Shown here piece by piece: positions 22,831 through 35,240 of a stretch of 64,000 nucleotides of DNA; positions within the stretch are counted from its first letter, which is position 1; each line of letters begins with the position of its first letter. The stretch lies in assembly GCA_018873245.2 (NCBI GenBank), contig JAEMBT020000005.1:8604001-8668000 (forward strand), written 5' to 3'. A model generated the notes under the pieces. The model saw only the letters and a list, made by a program, of their open reading frames with translations, had not been told where the DNA came from and made no database searches. A program made the translations under genes and the position numbers. This stretch comes from Archegozetes longisetosus. Its lineage: Eukaryota; Arthropoda; Arachnida; Sarcoptiformes; Trhypochthoniidae.

Positions 22831-23556
22831 TATACAACTAAAAGTTTAGTCCATCAACTTTTTTTTGTTTCCATCGGAATTAAGATATCAATTGACACAA
22901 TTCATCATTTCTTAACAATGAGTCTCAATCTATCTTTTTTAGTCAACTATTAATTCTTTTTAGTCACGTATTATACTAGTGACTGAAAATTTGTCAAATC
23001 AATGTTCAATATCATATTTTCTACATCTTTGATCGAATACACATCTCAAATAAGATTAATTACTACTAAAAATTGAGAGTTTAAAACATTGCTACAAATT
23101 ATTAGGAGATTTAAGTTTTATATTCCGACAAAAAGGGTTAAAGACAGATAAATAATCTTCAAACTAAGCATATGACCCTTCATTTGAAACAATAATCAAT
23201 TAAATTTGAATGGATCAATAAATACTGAACAATTGTTGAAGCTTGTTCACCGGAGTAGTAGTATTTTGTTTTTCTTTCTAAACTAATCAGATTTTACATT
23301 TTTTATGTTCTCGACTCAATATTTGTCCACTTTTTCAAATATATCATGCCTTCACTCTAGACAACGCTCTCAACCTTAGATATCCCTTGTTCCACTTCAC
23401 AATCTGTACTTGAATTTTATTTTTATAGATATTCAAAAGAATGATTTTGGAGTGCACGATAAAACGAACAATTCTATCAGATTTCATTGAGCTGGATCTC
23501 AATTCTACTTATGATTTTTGGCTGATTGTTTACACGATAACTGAAAACTAGTTGAG

Positions 23557-23662
23557 TATAAAATGATATTGGTAAAGTGGCTCTACTTCAGTGACTGACT
23601 TGTTGCAAAGCACGCTTTCCAACAATACTTTTTTGATTCATAGCTTAAGCATTAATGTGAGT
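23557..23662 (+). promoter_or_regulatory. Possible core promoter: TATAAAA with TCAGTG initiator
   Basis: TATAAAA at 23557-23563 and TCAGTG at 23588-23593 put the initiator A 33 bp downstream of the TATA start, the standard spacing for a TATA/Inr promoter. GTGAGT at 23657-23662 could end an untranslated first exon. The nearest plus-strand gene start is at 42912. The pair is well formed but unsupported by any nearby coding exon. Confidence 0.3.
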
Positions 23663-26600
23663 CTAATCTACAACTTAGCTTTTCTCCAAAGAATTATCAA
23701 GAAGCTTTTCTTACCCTAAGTTAAAGTGATTTTATGCAAAAATGATGACTTGTAGTACTGATTGGTCATCAGTCAGTTTTAACCATACATACAAGTATTA
23801 AAAGCAGTAATTGAAAAATTATGCATAAGCTTTAGGAAAACTTCCGTAAATCGTAATCTAAAGGAAATAATAAGATTAAACTTTGAAATAAATTGGGTTT
23901 AATACTAGTTTTGTAAGGTTCAGTAGTAAAGTTTATGCTAAAATTAATGATCATCTGAAAATGTAAAACCCATGAAATAACGCACTTCTAAGTCAACAAT
24001 ACTTATGAACCGAAGACTCGAAGCTCGAACAAACTGATTGATGCGAAAATAGGGATGAAATGCTTGATACGATGGTTACAACTTCAAGTTTGTCAATATT
24101 TGAACAGAAATATTGGTGAGTTTTGGTAAATATTATTGGTTTTGACATAACTCCAGCGAATATATTACAACAAGATTTGATTAGACGAGACATGTTTTAT
24201 AAATTCAAGGCTTAGCAAAAATAGTTGAACGCGTAAAATACGAATTAAAAATATTATCAATTTTTCAATACTTCTGCACCTAATTGTTCATAGGGATATA
24301 TTTTTTCAATTGCATATGACTTCAATGGTGGGAAACATACTTTTGCATTAAAATATCATTACTGTTAGAGTCAAGTCGAGAAAGATAGGGCTGGACAGGA
24401 GGGGATCTTTCAATGAATCAGCGTTCCTACTATTCGGCTATAATTTTCACATTTTCGAAAATATTTCATGAATTATGACTAAATCGGATTAAAAATACCG
24501 GGAATAAGCGATATGCTAAGAGAATATAAATGATTATTACAAATGATTCATAGTAGACAAAACTGCTCTGGCCATCATTGCTATGAAAGCATTTAATAAT
24601 TTCTTTATTTCGACTCTAAAAACTTGCGAAGCTTTACAGAATGGAACATATGTTAGTAAATTGAATTGTTTTCGTTTTTTGTATATGCGCTAATTTGATA
24701 TAGTATATCTTTACGGATTTCTGATATTTCAATGTTATAAGCGTCGAGCTATATAACTGACTTTTGCTTTTATCACCAAGTTTTAGCCTATGCAAGTAAA
24801 AAATTGAAATCTAATAGTATCTGCTAATGATCTTTTTAAAATGACAGCTCAAATTCACTTAATGATAGATATTGTAATCTGAAGTCTGAATTTATATAAT
24901 GAATAGAGTGCAGAATCAACTTCTGATTACACGCTCAATATTGGACTAAAAACAATAATTAATATGCCACTAATGACAGAAATGAAGAAAAGTTATAGTG
25001 AACTAGTTTGGGTTTTGATGGTTTTTAGTATGGCAATAATAAGAGGAAAGGAAAATATGATATGATATGGAGCATTTTTTGGATTATAGTAAATCATAAT
25101 CAGTCATATAAATGCTGGCGCACATTAAAAAGTGTTCACGTCAGTAACACATGCATTCTCTCAATTACATTGGCAATGCAGAGCACATCCTCTATCAAAT
25201 TTGGTCTACATTTAAGCTTACAGATCCTAACTAATAATAAAGATTGCCAACTTTAGGCAAATTCTTATTTCTTATTTCAACCAATTTTATTAAGTCCTGC
25301 ATTTTTAACTTGAGATAATTTAATTTGTCTTAATTTTATTCAACTGAGAGCTAATGAATGTTAGCTTTAGACTGATTTTGTTTCATTAGTCAAAACTTTG
25401 TGAACCTCTTTGAATGTCGAACTTTGGAATGAACTGAAAATCAGAGTTATAACAAAGTTTTAATCCGATGGAAAATATTTTTGAGATCTCAATTATAATA
25501 TTTTATTTTGAATGTAATATTTTTGCATCGAACGATCACGATAAGCCTAAAAAGTCAGAAATAACTGCTCAAAGTACGAATCCTAAAGTTACGATAATAG
25601 TAACTGTTTAGGTTCAGTGCAGTATCAAAAGTGCATAATAAATATGATTTGAGAGTATAATAAGTTAGAGTCAACTTAAAGCTGCTTATCTTCTTTTTTA
25701 TGGATACTGTAATGCTATTAAATAATTTTTGTGAATATAAAATCATATTATTATGAATTTGGGAAATAATACTAGAAATATGAATGTAATTAATGGAACA
25801 AAATAGGAGTGCATCATAACTTTGATCTAGTCTTTGCTAATTTTGCTTTTTTATAGCTTTTATGTAATCTATAATTCATTGATAGTTATCTGTTGAACAA
25901 TACAATGTATTAGATTATCTAATGTAAAAGGCCTAAAGCATAAAATCGTTGATTAAAGCTCAAATTTAGACTCTCTAAGCGTTGCTCAAGCGAAGTGTTA
26001 AGTCAATGCTATGGAGTGCAATCTCTAACAGTAGCTCAATGAGAGATAGACTTTATGGCACTGATCTGACAAAATAGTAAAGACAATAACGTTGAAAATT
26101 GCACTGAGTACCCACTTGATTACAACATCCCGCGCATACCTTATCAAATATATTTCTTTTGAATATTAAGTTGCAATTTTTTTGAAGTCAGTCAGTTGTG
26201 AAAATCTTAATTTTTGAACTTTTTATATTGAACGAAAAATTCTATTATCATATCGTTCTTAATAGTTTGGTTAAAAATGCATTCTGCGAAGAAGAAAAAT
26301 GACTTTATTTCCAACAGTTTTCAACTTATATTCTGTATGAACAGTTCTTTCGGTCGATTAAAGTTTAATAATAGTAGTGTTAAGCTGTTAAGTCTATTCA
26401 TTATTCAGTTGCCAAATGAAAAGAAGTATTAAGTCACAAATTTTCCTACAATATAAAGATATCTATTATTCAGATATATTAAGCAATAAGCAATTGCATT
26501 TTTATCAGCTTTATTGCAAATATCATCTCAAATCGATTCTGAAATCTTACATCGATTTTCATTGAAAACCAGATGAGTTGCTTTTTTAGTTCAAATCACA

Positions 26601-27685
26601 ATTTTGTTTGAGTTATCATTTTTAAGTAATAAAAGTAAGTCGCAAAAGCTTATCAGTAATCTGAATAAGCGAAAAGTTGTATTCTCGCAGAATTCTGGCT
26701 TCAATTCTAAACTTTGTTGTGCCAAAATTTTTGATAACGTTTTACGCTTGTATAGAAAATGATAAATAATTTACAATTTATATGACATCCAATGAATACT
26801 CTGAGATTTTACAAACTATTTCACTTATTCTGGTATAATTTGATATTCAAACGAAAGTTATTTAAAACAGGCATCAATTCTAAATAAGAGTTTATTACAA
26901 AGCGCTGGTTGGCATTAAAATTGTCTCATAACATATTTAATAGAATATGATGTGGTTCTATAAAATTAATTAGTTTTGATGCTCTACTGGAATGTTTCGA
27001 CTGAATAAATGAGGAAAACAGAAAACCTTATGTTTGCCTATCAGTAATTAAGAACATTTGTTAAAAATTTGTGTAATGTATTGTTTACTACATCGCACTA
27101 AAAGCTTATCTAAACGCATAACAATGAAAATACCGAATCGATTCACTTCTGTTTGATTTAATCAAAAGAATAGTTGGAATAAAAGCAAAATAATTTATCG
27201 ATGAAGGAGTGGTTTCACCAAAAAATCAATATAAATGTTACTTTTCTCTATAGAATATTCTTCTTTCTAGCTCTGAAGAATCATTACTTATTGATAGGAA
27301 AAAAGAAAACAAAATCATAATTTCTAGTAAAATGTCAAATACTTTAATGTGTTTCTGCCAACGATTCAGAGATTTTATAGAGTCATAATGTATATGATGT
27401 TGGAGATGCTGATGGAGCAAAAATTAGTGCCTACACAGATAGCTAACTTTGGGAGACATTGAAAGATTTGATCTAAAGACTCGCGACTATTAATAAATGA
27501 GTCAGTCTATGTATTTCACGTGATAACAAACTGAAGTATATGTTTTCTCGGATTCTTACACTGTGTTAAATTGAGTGTTACGAAAAAAACCGTCTCCCCA
27601 CTATTTGCTTTCCTCCCAGGCACTGAGCAATAAGCTTAAAATTTTCTACTCATCCTTTCCTACTTCAGTTTGGCTTTAAGTTATG

Positions 27686-27687
<2 letters not shown>
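23663..27687. other. Gene-free AT-rich DNA
   Basis: Only short random open frames occur here. No element termini, tandem arrays or conserved protein motifs were recognised. Confidence 0.5.

Positions 27688-27741
<54 letters not shown>
27688..27741 (+). repeat. (CT)n microsatellite
   Basis: An uninterrupted CT dinucleotide run of about 54 bp. Confidence 0.98.
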
Positions 27742-27746
<5 letters not shown>

Positions 27747-27829
27747 TTCATCTACTTTAGAATTGTTGTAAAATAGTAATACTCGCTCTATGTCGCAAAG
27801 TGCTCGCGGGCATGGAGTTTTATTGCATT

Positions 27830-28120
27830 TTCGCCACTACTGACAAGTCGTTGGTGGAGCCAGTAGAAGCCGAGGGTGCACAGGCACCTCCAATTTAGAT
27901 CTGAAGCTAGACCACACTTCAAAATTTGTATAGTTTTAATTTGAGATTCTATTAATTTACTGTAATAGTTACAACAAAGTAAAGTAAGAATAGATTTTAA
28001 CTCAAGCTTAGAAAAATGACACAATAGGTTCCAATCGGAAAATATATACACATAGTCAAATTGAGTATGGTATGTGCGCCCCCATTCGAAATATTCTGAC
28101 TTGATCCTGCCACTACTGAC
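27830..28120 (-). mobile_element. Possible decayed DNA transposon fragment
   Basis: GGTGGAGCCAG...GGGTGCACAGGCACC on one side and GGTATGTGCGCCCCC...GATCCTGCCAC on the other are loosely inverted copies. GCCACTACTGAC occurs at both ends in direct orientation. On the minus strand the GTGGCnGGATC start followed by a GGGGGCGCAC stretch resembles termini seen in several cut-and-paste families. It is GC-richer than its surroundings. Family and exact limits are unclear. Confidence 0.3.
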
Positions 28121-29054
28121 TGCCTATAATATAAATACAGAAGAATATACATTTTGGAATATTTGAGAGATAGTTCTAACACATAAGATATGTTCAAATG
28201 TTTATTTGAATAGAACATTAGCTTTGATTTGCATATAAGGATTTTGGCAGTATAAGAAGCTATTTCTTGTCAAAAGTTTGATCATATTTGTCAAACGTTC
28301 TGTCATATTTAGGCTGAAAATTGCTTCTTTCATAACAAATTTCATCTTTTCATACATCTCTTAGTCATACAAATCATTCAATTTAAGAATTGATAGAATT
28401 TCAAGTTCTCAGAATAAGTGTTTTTAATACATAATTAATTTTCGATAGAATATTATAGAGTCGAAAAAATGATTAACCAGGTTGTTCGTATTATCTATCA
28501 GTTTATAATAAGTCTTAAGGCAAATCGATTAAAAATACTCTAATATTCATTAGTACATTTAGTGAATTTAATATGAGTTATATTGAGCTGACGCAAAAAA
28601 TAGATTTGCTGTAATTCAATTTCCTTCTTAATAAACATTTTTTGATGACAAAATCTAACTTCAAAATTGATTTTGTTATCATTATTCATTTAGTATGCAA
28701 AGAATTACTTTCATATTTAGCACACTTTTGTTCAACATATCCATATAGAGTATAAGGTACTCAAGAGATAAGATAATATACTACAAGTTCAGTACATAAA
28801 ATATAAATTAAATACTAAGTAGAGTTAGTTCCAGCTATAGAGTCTAAAGGAGATGCAACCTAAGTTTTAATTCCTTAAAAATTTTATTTCTCGTCAATTT
28901 ATTTGAGAAAAAATTAATTTTAATTTAGAATAGATGAACAACTTTGAAAATTCAAAAATTTTAAACAATCTGCTATTCGTCTAGATATTAATATTTTGAT
29001 TTGATATCTAAGTCTTATTATTTTGGATACATATCGTAATGCAATTATTGTGAA

Positions 29055-29480
29055 ATGAGGAAGATATTTTCTTTTCAAATTGTATTACAATCTACAAAAT
29101 ATGAAACCGGAAACCCTTTTTCTCTCAGATTTATTATAATAGTTATAAAAATGGAAAGAAACATAAGACATGTTGTGCTCTACTGTTTCCTTTTGATGAA
29201 TCAGTTTGGCAAAAGTTTGGCAAAATCTGGTTTCACTCTAAAGTTCACCAGAGAGTTCCGGAGTTTGTTGTATTCAATTGTGATTTCGTTTACTATTATT
29301 ACTACGCAATCATATAAAACAAATTTGAGGATCAAATGTAAGTCTGGTTATCATGTTATACATTACATCCAAGAAAATAAAGCTTCAAACATATTGACAA
29401 AGCTGCTAGTTTATTCAATTCGAGACCTTTTCATCAATCAATACGAAAAGCATTATTCTAAACTAGATTTGTTTGGCTAA
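29055..29480 (+). CDS. Possible ionotropic receptor-like (IR/iGluR) pore-region exon or relic
   Basis: The 141-codon frame contains VVLYCFLLMNQFGKSL, then TREFRSLLYSIVISFTIITT and QSYKTNL. That order (pore loop with a Gln, an Arg leading into a hydrophobic M3 helix, and the SY..NL end of M3) is that of the ionotropic glutamate receptor superfamily, in its divergent IR form. The expected ligand-binding lobe upstream, the first and last membrane helices and the canonical SYTANL sequence are not seen. Flanking sequence shows no other exon I could recognise. It could be one exon of a larger gene, a pseudogene piece, or a chance similarity. Protostome chemosensory IRs often diverge this far. Confidence 0.3.
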   Translation: MRKIFSFQIVLQSTKYETGNPFSLRFIIIVIKMERNIRHVVLYCFLLMNQFGKSLAKSGFTLKFTREFRSLLYSIVISFTIITTQSYKTNLRIKCKSGYHVIHYIQENKASNILTKLLVYSIRDLFINQYEKHYSKLDLFG

Positions 29481-29600
29481 GTCTATGATATTTTTCAAGT
29501 AAACATTTCGTAATTATTCCATTTGATTAGTCCAGGTTTGGTTTGATTTGAAATGACAACAAAATCACTTTATCGCTCATTTCATTTACAGATCAAGCTA

Positions 29601-29772
29601 CACTCCGGTCCGCTTATAGAGGACGAGTCTGTGCAACCAAAAGCGATAACTATAAGTAGGACTGACTATATCCAAACTCAATAAGCCATGGGTTTTGTGT
29701 TTAACACAGAACATAACGTTCCTTATAAGCAGGGGCTCACTATAAGGCGCTCACTATAAACGGATTAGGGTG
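29601..29772. mobile_element. Tc1/mariner-pogo-type MITE with TA target duplication
   Basis: The left end CACTCCGGTCCGCTTATAG and the reverse complement of the right end (CACCCTAATCCGTTTATAG) match at 15 of 19 positions. TA dinucleotides flank both ends (29599-29600 and 29773-29774). Inside lie repeated CTTATAAGC/CTCACTATAAG motifs of Tigger type. It is 172 bp and non-coding. Confidence 0.75.
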
Positions 29773-30156
29773 TATTTTAATCCTTCAATTTAATGAGTGC
29801 ACTGAATAATCAGATTTATCTTACGTCACTACTGTTACCAGTCTATTAACTATTACCATATTATTCGTATAAAGGGGATTCAAATACTAAACTTATAACT
29901 GCTGTTTATTACTGAAAAGATTGACTGCCAGTTAGATTGAGTGCTGAGTTATAATTAATATTTAGGCTAATAGTAAATGCTTTATTCATTGAGATCATTT
30001 GAAATTCTAATCATTGTTCATTTATAATAATCGATATTTGAAAAATGTTTGTCCATACGAGTTGAAAATAAATTAGACCAATCGATTAATTGTAAACAAC
30101 TTGTTTAGGATAGGATTAGCAGCAATCAATTGCAGCTCAATTGAACTTTAAACAGA

Positions 30157-30200
30157 GTAAAGTAGAGTAGACTAGACTAGACTAGAGTAGAGTTGACTAA
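30157..30200 (+). repeat. Short tandem repeat (AGTAGAGTAGACTAGACTAG type)
   Basis: About eight diverged copies of a 5 bp unit ACTAG/AGTAG in gene-free DNA. Confidence 0.75.
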
Positions 30201-33200
30201 AGTATTGACAGAAGAGTTTGTAAGCAAACTTTTCAACAATGCATTATTGTATTAGATTGACAATTGAGATGATTTGGTGCCTATCATGCATAGCATTTAT
30301 TACTGCGTAACTCTATTTACTGTTACGTATGGCCTGAACGAGACTCGTGCTCAAACTATACAATAATCAAGTGTAGGGTAACGATGCTGTAGCACAGCTG
30401 CTACTGATTTAATGAATCATTTGTCTTCGTCAAACTTTTGTGTGGCTATTGGATTGAGTGGGAGAAGTGAGTGAGTGACTGACTGAAGTAACTCAGACTC
30501 AGATCAGTACTATTTCTACATGTCTAGCATTTGCAACTATATAAATATAACAACACCTACGAATAACAAATTGTACAACATTCAATAATATACTTCTTCA
30601 TTTGTTGTTTGTGAGTCCAGATCCTTTTCCAAAGCCGACTAGCAGTCTATCATTTAAATCCTCCAACACTACCAATGCAATTTTGACATTTCAATTATAG
30701 CTGAAAAAAAACTAATCTAAAAATTGTAAAACTGAAAACAAATCAATTTTGGTTCAATATAAATATTTAATGGATAGCATCTGGGCTAAAATAATTGAGT
30801 CACAGAATTTAATTATCTAAAAACATGAAACTTTGATTTTATTTTCTCATTTCCCTTATTAACTATAAAAACAGAAAATTAATTGCTTAAACTCTATAAA
30901 TTATTAACGAGATCAAACATCAAATCCTAAGCAAAAATTTCAAAATTCACAAAATCAATAGCAATTATTCAACATTCCTAGTTTTTCTCATTTTTAAATA
31001 AATCAGCGCTAATTTCAAAGTAGGATTACTGAATCAGAGTCATTTGATTAAGTAAAATGAAAAAACTTCAAATAGAATATTTCACATAATCTCATGTATT
31101 GATTAAAATGATTTGAATCGTTATTAAACTTTATACGAATTAATGAACAAAAACCTGTATAAAGTTCTAGTGTGTAGTCTTCAACAAATAATTGTCTGAA
31201 CAAAATTGATAGATATACACTTTGGAGTTGAGCAAGTGATGGGCTGTACGGTGGCATCCCTAAAGTACTCACTTTAAATTGATTAAACCCTCAAAGACCT
31301 TAACTACGAATCAGGTTAATCATTGAATAAGCTTTCGCAACGTACAAATTAATAGTTCATTTTTGAATGACTAATCAAAATGAATATTTTATAAACCATA
31401 GTACGGTCGTTTAATAAAATTCTTCAATGCTTACCATTTTAGTACAAATCTTGTTTTATTCAAACAGTTATTTCCTTAAGTTAAATCGTTGAAGAGCTGA
31501 CTAAATTTATCTTAAAGAATGAATGAAATAAGAAAAATATCGTAATTATTTAGTCATAGAGTCGAAGTTACAGATAGAGCAATCGAATTGCAAAACAAAC
31601 AATCAATCATTGGTTGTGTGATAACTGCTGGTTTTCATCAAAAAGGCCTTAATCATTATGAAAAATTAGAAGTTTGAGCAAATTTTGTTAGCTTCCTCAT
31701 AAATGATTACTGATATAAAAAAGAAATGAAATATTGATGACATAAATTAGAGGCAACTGATTTACTCAAGTCTTAAGTGAATCGAGAGCGGATTGAATAG
31801 CGTTTGAATAATTACGAAAAATGCCAACAGTTTCAATTATCTTATGTTAATTGATTGAAGCTATACAGAAAAAAGTGCTTCGAGTCAATTCTTGAAGGAA
31901 TTGAAGGGAAAAGAAAATAAATTAAAGCAAGCTTAAAAATGTCAACTCATTCAGGGATTAGCTAGCGAGTTGGACAAGTTTTAGATATAAAAATAGAAAA
32001 TTATTAGATCCAAAACGTAGCAAGTTATTAAGTCTCGATATGCTCGACATTTGCTCAGTACTCTACTTAACATTTACTTTAGGAAACTCAGCTTTAGAGT
32101 GAAAATATATTAATGATGCTCTACTGATGCACTGCTAAATTTAAATCTGTGACTTTGCGGACTAAACCTTAATGCGATTCCCTTTCTCTCAAAGCGTTTT
32201 TTCTATCTGGCTTTTAAATTCTCATCTCAAATTCACGCTTTCAGGAGTCTCTAAACTGCAAAAAACTTTCTATTTTGCTTAAGACGCTCTTATCATTGAA
32301 ATTTGACAGAATTCCAACAAAATGCGAAGTTTAGGCCTCAATAAAATATTCACTTTGTATGAGAAAAAAGAAAAACTTTATTCTCTGCTGTTTCATCACA
32401 AGATCACAAATTGCAAAAAAAGCTAATGATATCGCATTACTCGCTATAACGTTGAAGACAGACATATTGATAAAAGTGCTACCCTTTAAAAAGTTGTGGA
32501 TATACTAAAAGCAATCTAACGTAATGTTCATTCATATACTATATACAAAAGTTATGCACAATATTAGGTATAAAATAGTTTTTTCAATCGAGAACTTTTG
32601 AATCAATGAAATTGTTTTACAAACGAAATATTTATTCAGAGAATATTCCGAAATTAAAGCAGAACTATGTGTTTTAAATGTAATCCTAAATGAGTTTATA
32701 AATATTGCACACTGGAATTCTTTACATAGCTGTCAACAGTTTCCAAGATTAACTGCAGTAGAAATTTTCAAATTGCATTCATAATAATTATTACGTGTTT
32801 AGAACAAGATTCAAATGAAAGGAAACTAAATGTCCATTTATAAAAGCAACAATACCTTTGACACAACAATTCATAGCCTCAATACTATTATAAGCTTAGT
32901 CTTAGAGTCAATTTCGAGGACTTATCTGCATTGCAGTATAAATGCAATTTCTATACAATACATACAATAATAACTGAAAAGTATGTATCTTAAAGGATGT
33001 TGCACTGTATCATAAAAGCATAGGAAAGTATTAGTAATTATCTACTAAACTTGTTTCGATGGAGTCTGACCATTAGATTAAATAGTACTCATTGAACATG
33101 TTTCTTATTGGATTGATATGAAAGAGAAGTTGGTTGGGTTCATATTAAAACTAGCGATCACTGAAGTGAGTATCGAAAGAAAGATTAGCATCGCTACTCT

Positions 33201-35034
33201 TATTATATATAAAGTAAATATCGAATCATACTTTTCTTTTGTAATCTATATTATATTACTTCAGTGTTTATTGTGTTCTCCTTTTTGTTAAGTTCAGTCT
33301 CTCTAAATGGCTTCCATATAAGGCCTAAAATAGTTACACATATATCAACTTATCATACAATATAACTGGTCATTAGAGAGTATTATTAATGAATAAGTTA
33401 TGTATAATCATTAGACAAACTCAATCAATGATAAATCGTATCATATGAGCTTTTAGTGCCTTCGAACAGTTGCTTCTTTTTCAGATCAATTAGTCTGAAA
33501 TGAGCTAACTTTAAATTCATAGCTGCTATAAATGCCTAATAAATTGATATTTCCCCCTAGAATCTGAACCATCATCTCAGATGAAGACTCCTAAAGCATA
33601 ACAATATGGAGCAGAGATTTAAACTGAAATATGAGGTAAATGAACAAAAAAAGATAAGATAGATAACACAGCATGAAACAACAGTTATAGAAGTTACCGA
33701 CAATCCTCTTAATTGACAAATGTTTCTATTTATTAGTTTCGCTATTAATTTGAAATACTCTAAACAGAAAGATCTGATGCAAGTAAAAAAAAATAATAGA
33801 AACTATCAGTTTATTGATGAAGAAAACGTGACATTTCTATCATTATTAGTAAACTAAATGGTTTTTACATTTAAGAATCGCTTTATTGCTACATAACAGT
33901 AATAAACTTTATTAATGATAACAATACTAATTTAGAGTGAGACTCGCGCTGAATAAAGATTGGACGTATGCTATCTATCCCTATGATTAGTTATAAATTA
34001 CAGTCTAATAAACGCGATTCACACTTTCCTGTAATAAAACAAAAAGGATTATCATAAGATTAAGTTTAATGATAAATTGATTAATTTCATTCAGAGTCAT
34101 ATATAGTAAAGAGCGATGAAAAACAAAAAACAACTATATTTTTTTCAGTTGCTATCAATAACTTTTTGACACACTCGAAGACACTCGAATAAACTCTATT
34201 GAAACGAATACTGTTTCAAAACAATCCTAAGAGCTTGGCAAAAATACTAAAACCAAATTACTATCCAATAAACTTAGAGAATTGACTTCCTTTAAATCTT
34301 AAACTAAATCCTTTGAAAACTAAGTTTCAAGCATTTTATATGTGCCTCTAATCTTGAAGTTTTTTCGATTAAACTATTCTTTCATACTATGAATAAATTT
34401 CAGTTCAGTTTATGCTTTTATGCATCGATTTGATCTGTTTTAGCATAATTGAAACAATGAATTTCTGTTAGAAAAGCTCAAGTTTTAAGCTCTCTTTTCT
34501 CTTCTCGATCATAAGTTCTAATTAGAATATTTCTAAATTGTTGTCAAATTTTCATTTTTCATTTTTCATTATTGCTGTAGAATCTGATTTTCAATTTCAT
34601 ATGTATAAAGCGATATTTTAATGTATTTTTCAGTAATCTAAAACTCATATTCATTAAAATTTTGAGTAGTGTAAAACTAAAATCAAAGTAACGCATTAGA
34701 TCACTTGTATTTATTAATCAAATTATAATTTTCACTAATTTCAAAGTTCTAGTTATGAAAATTCTATTTTAATACATAAATTTCGAATGAAAATATTGAA
34801 AGTTTGTGAAGAGTTGTAGCACTAAACGTGTGTTGTACTTCTCCACGGCTTTCTCAGTTGACTCAATACTGAGATGAATGATAAGTTACACTTTGCATAG
34901 AAAGAAGATCACTATTAAGTGAAACTGTTTGATCTAATTTCTAAATCAAAAGAGTACTTATTGTAATCAAATCACTTCTAACATTCTGAAACATAGCGAT
35001 AGTGATAGTGCGCATTCTCATCATTCAAAAAGGA
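30201..35034. other. Gene-free AT-rich DNA
   Basis: No gene or element with definable ends. A TATATAAATA box-like sequence at ~30538 has no initiator at the right distance. Confidence 0.5.
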
Positions 35035-35240
35035 GAGATAGTTCCAGTTTTGGTGGCAAAAAAAGCACGTCATACATCGATTTTCGGTTTAGTTGCAATG
35101 CTAGAGATGTGATCCTCTGTTTTCACTTTGCAGTCCGTAGTCATTGAGATAACTGGAATGCTCTAGACTTGAAAGTACACATCTATTCTATGATAACTTT
35201 GTTCAGACTTTATCCAAGTTATCTAGAGTCGCAAAAGTTG
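35035..35240 (+). repeat. Diverged dispersed repeat (relative of 7275-7480)
   Basis: AGATAGTTCCA, GCAAAAAAAGCA, ATCGATTTTCG and GTTGCAATG occur in the same order as upstream of the first CUB gene. The splice-donor-like GAGGTAAGT of the other copy reads GAGATAACT here. Confidence 0.45.
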
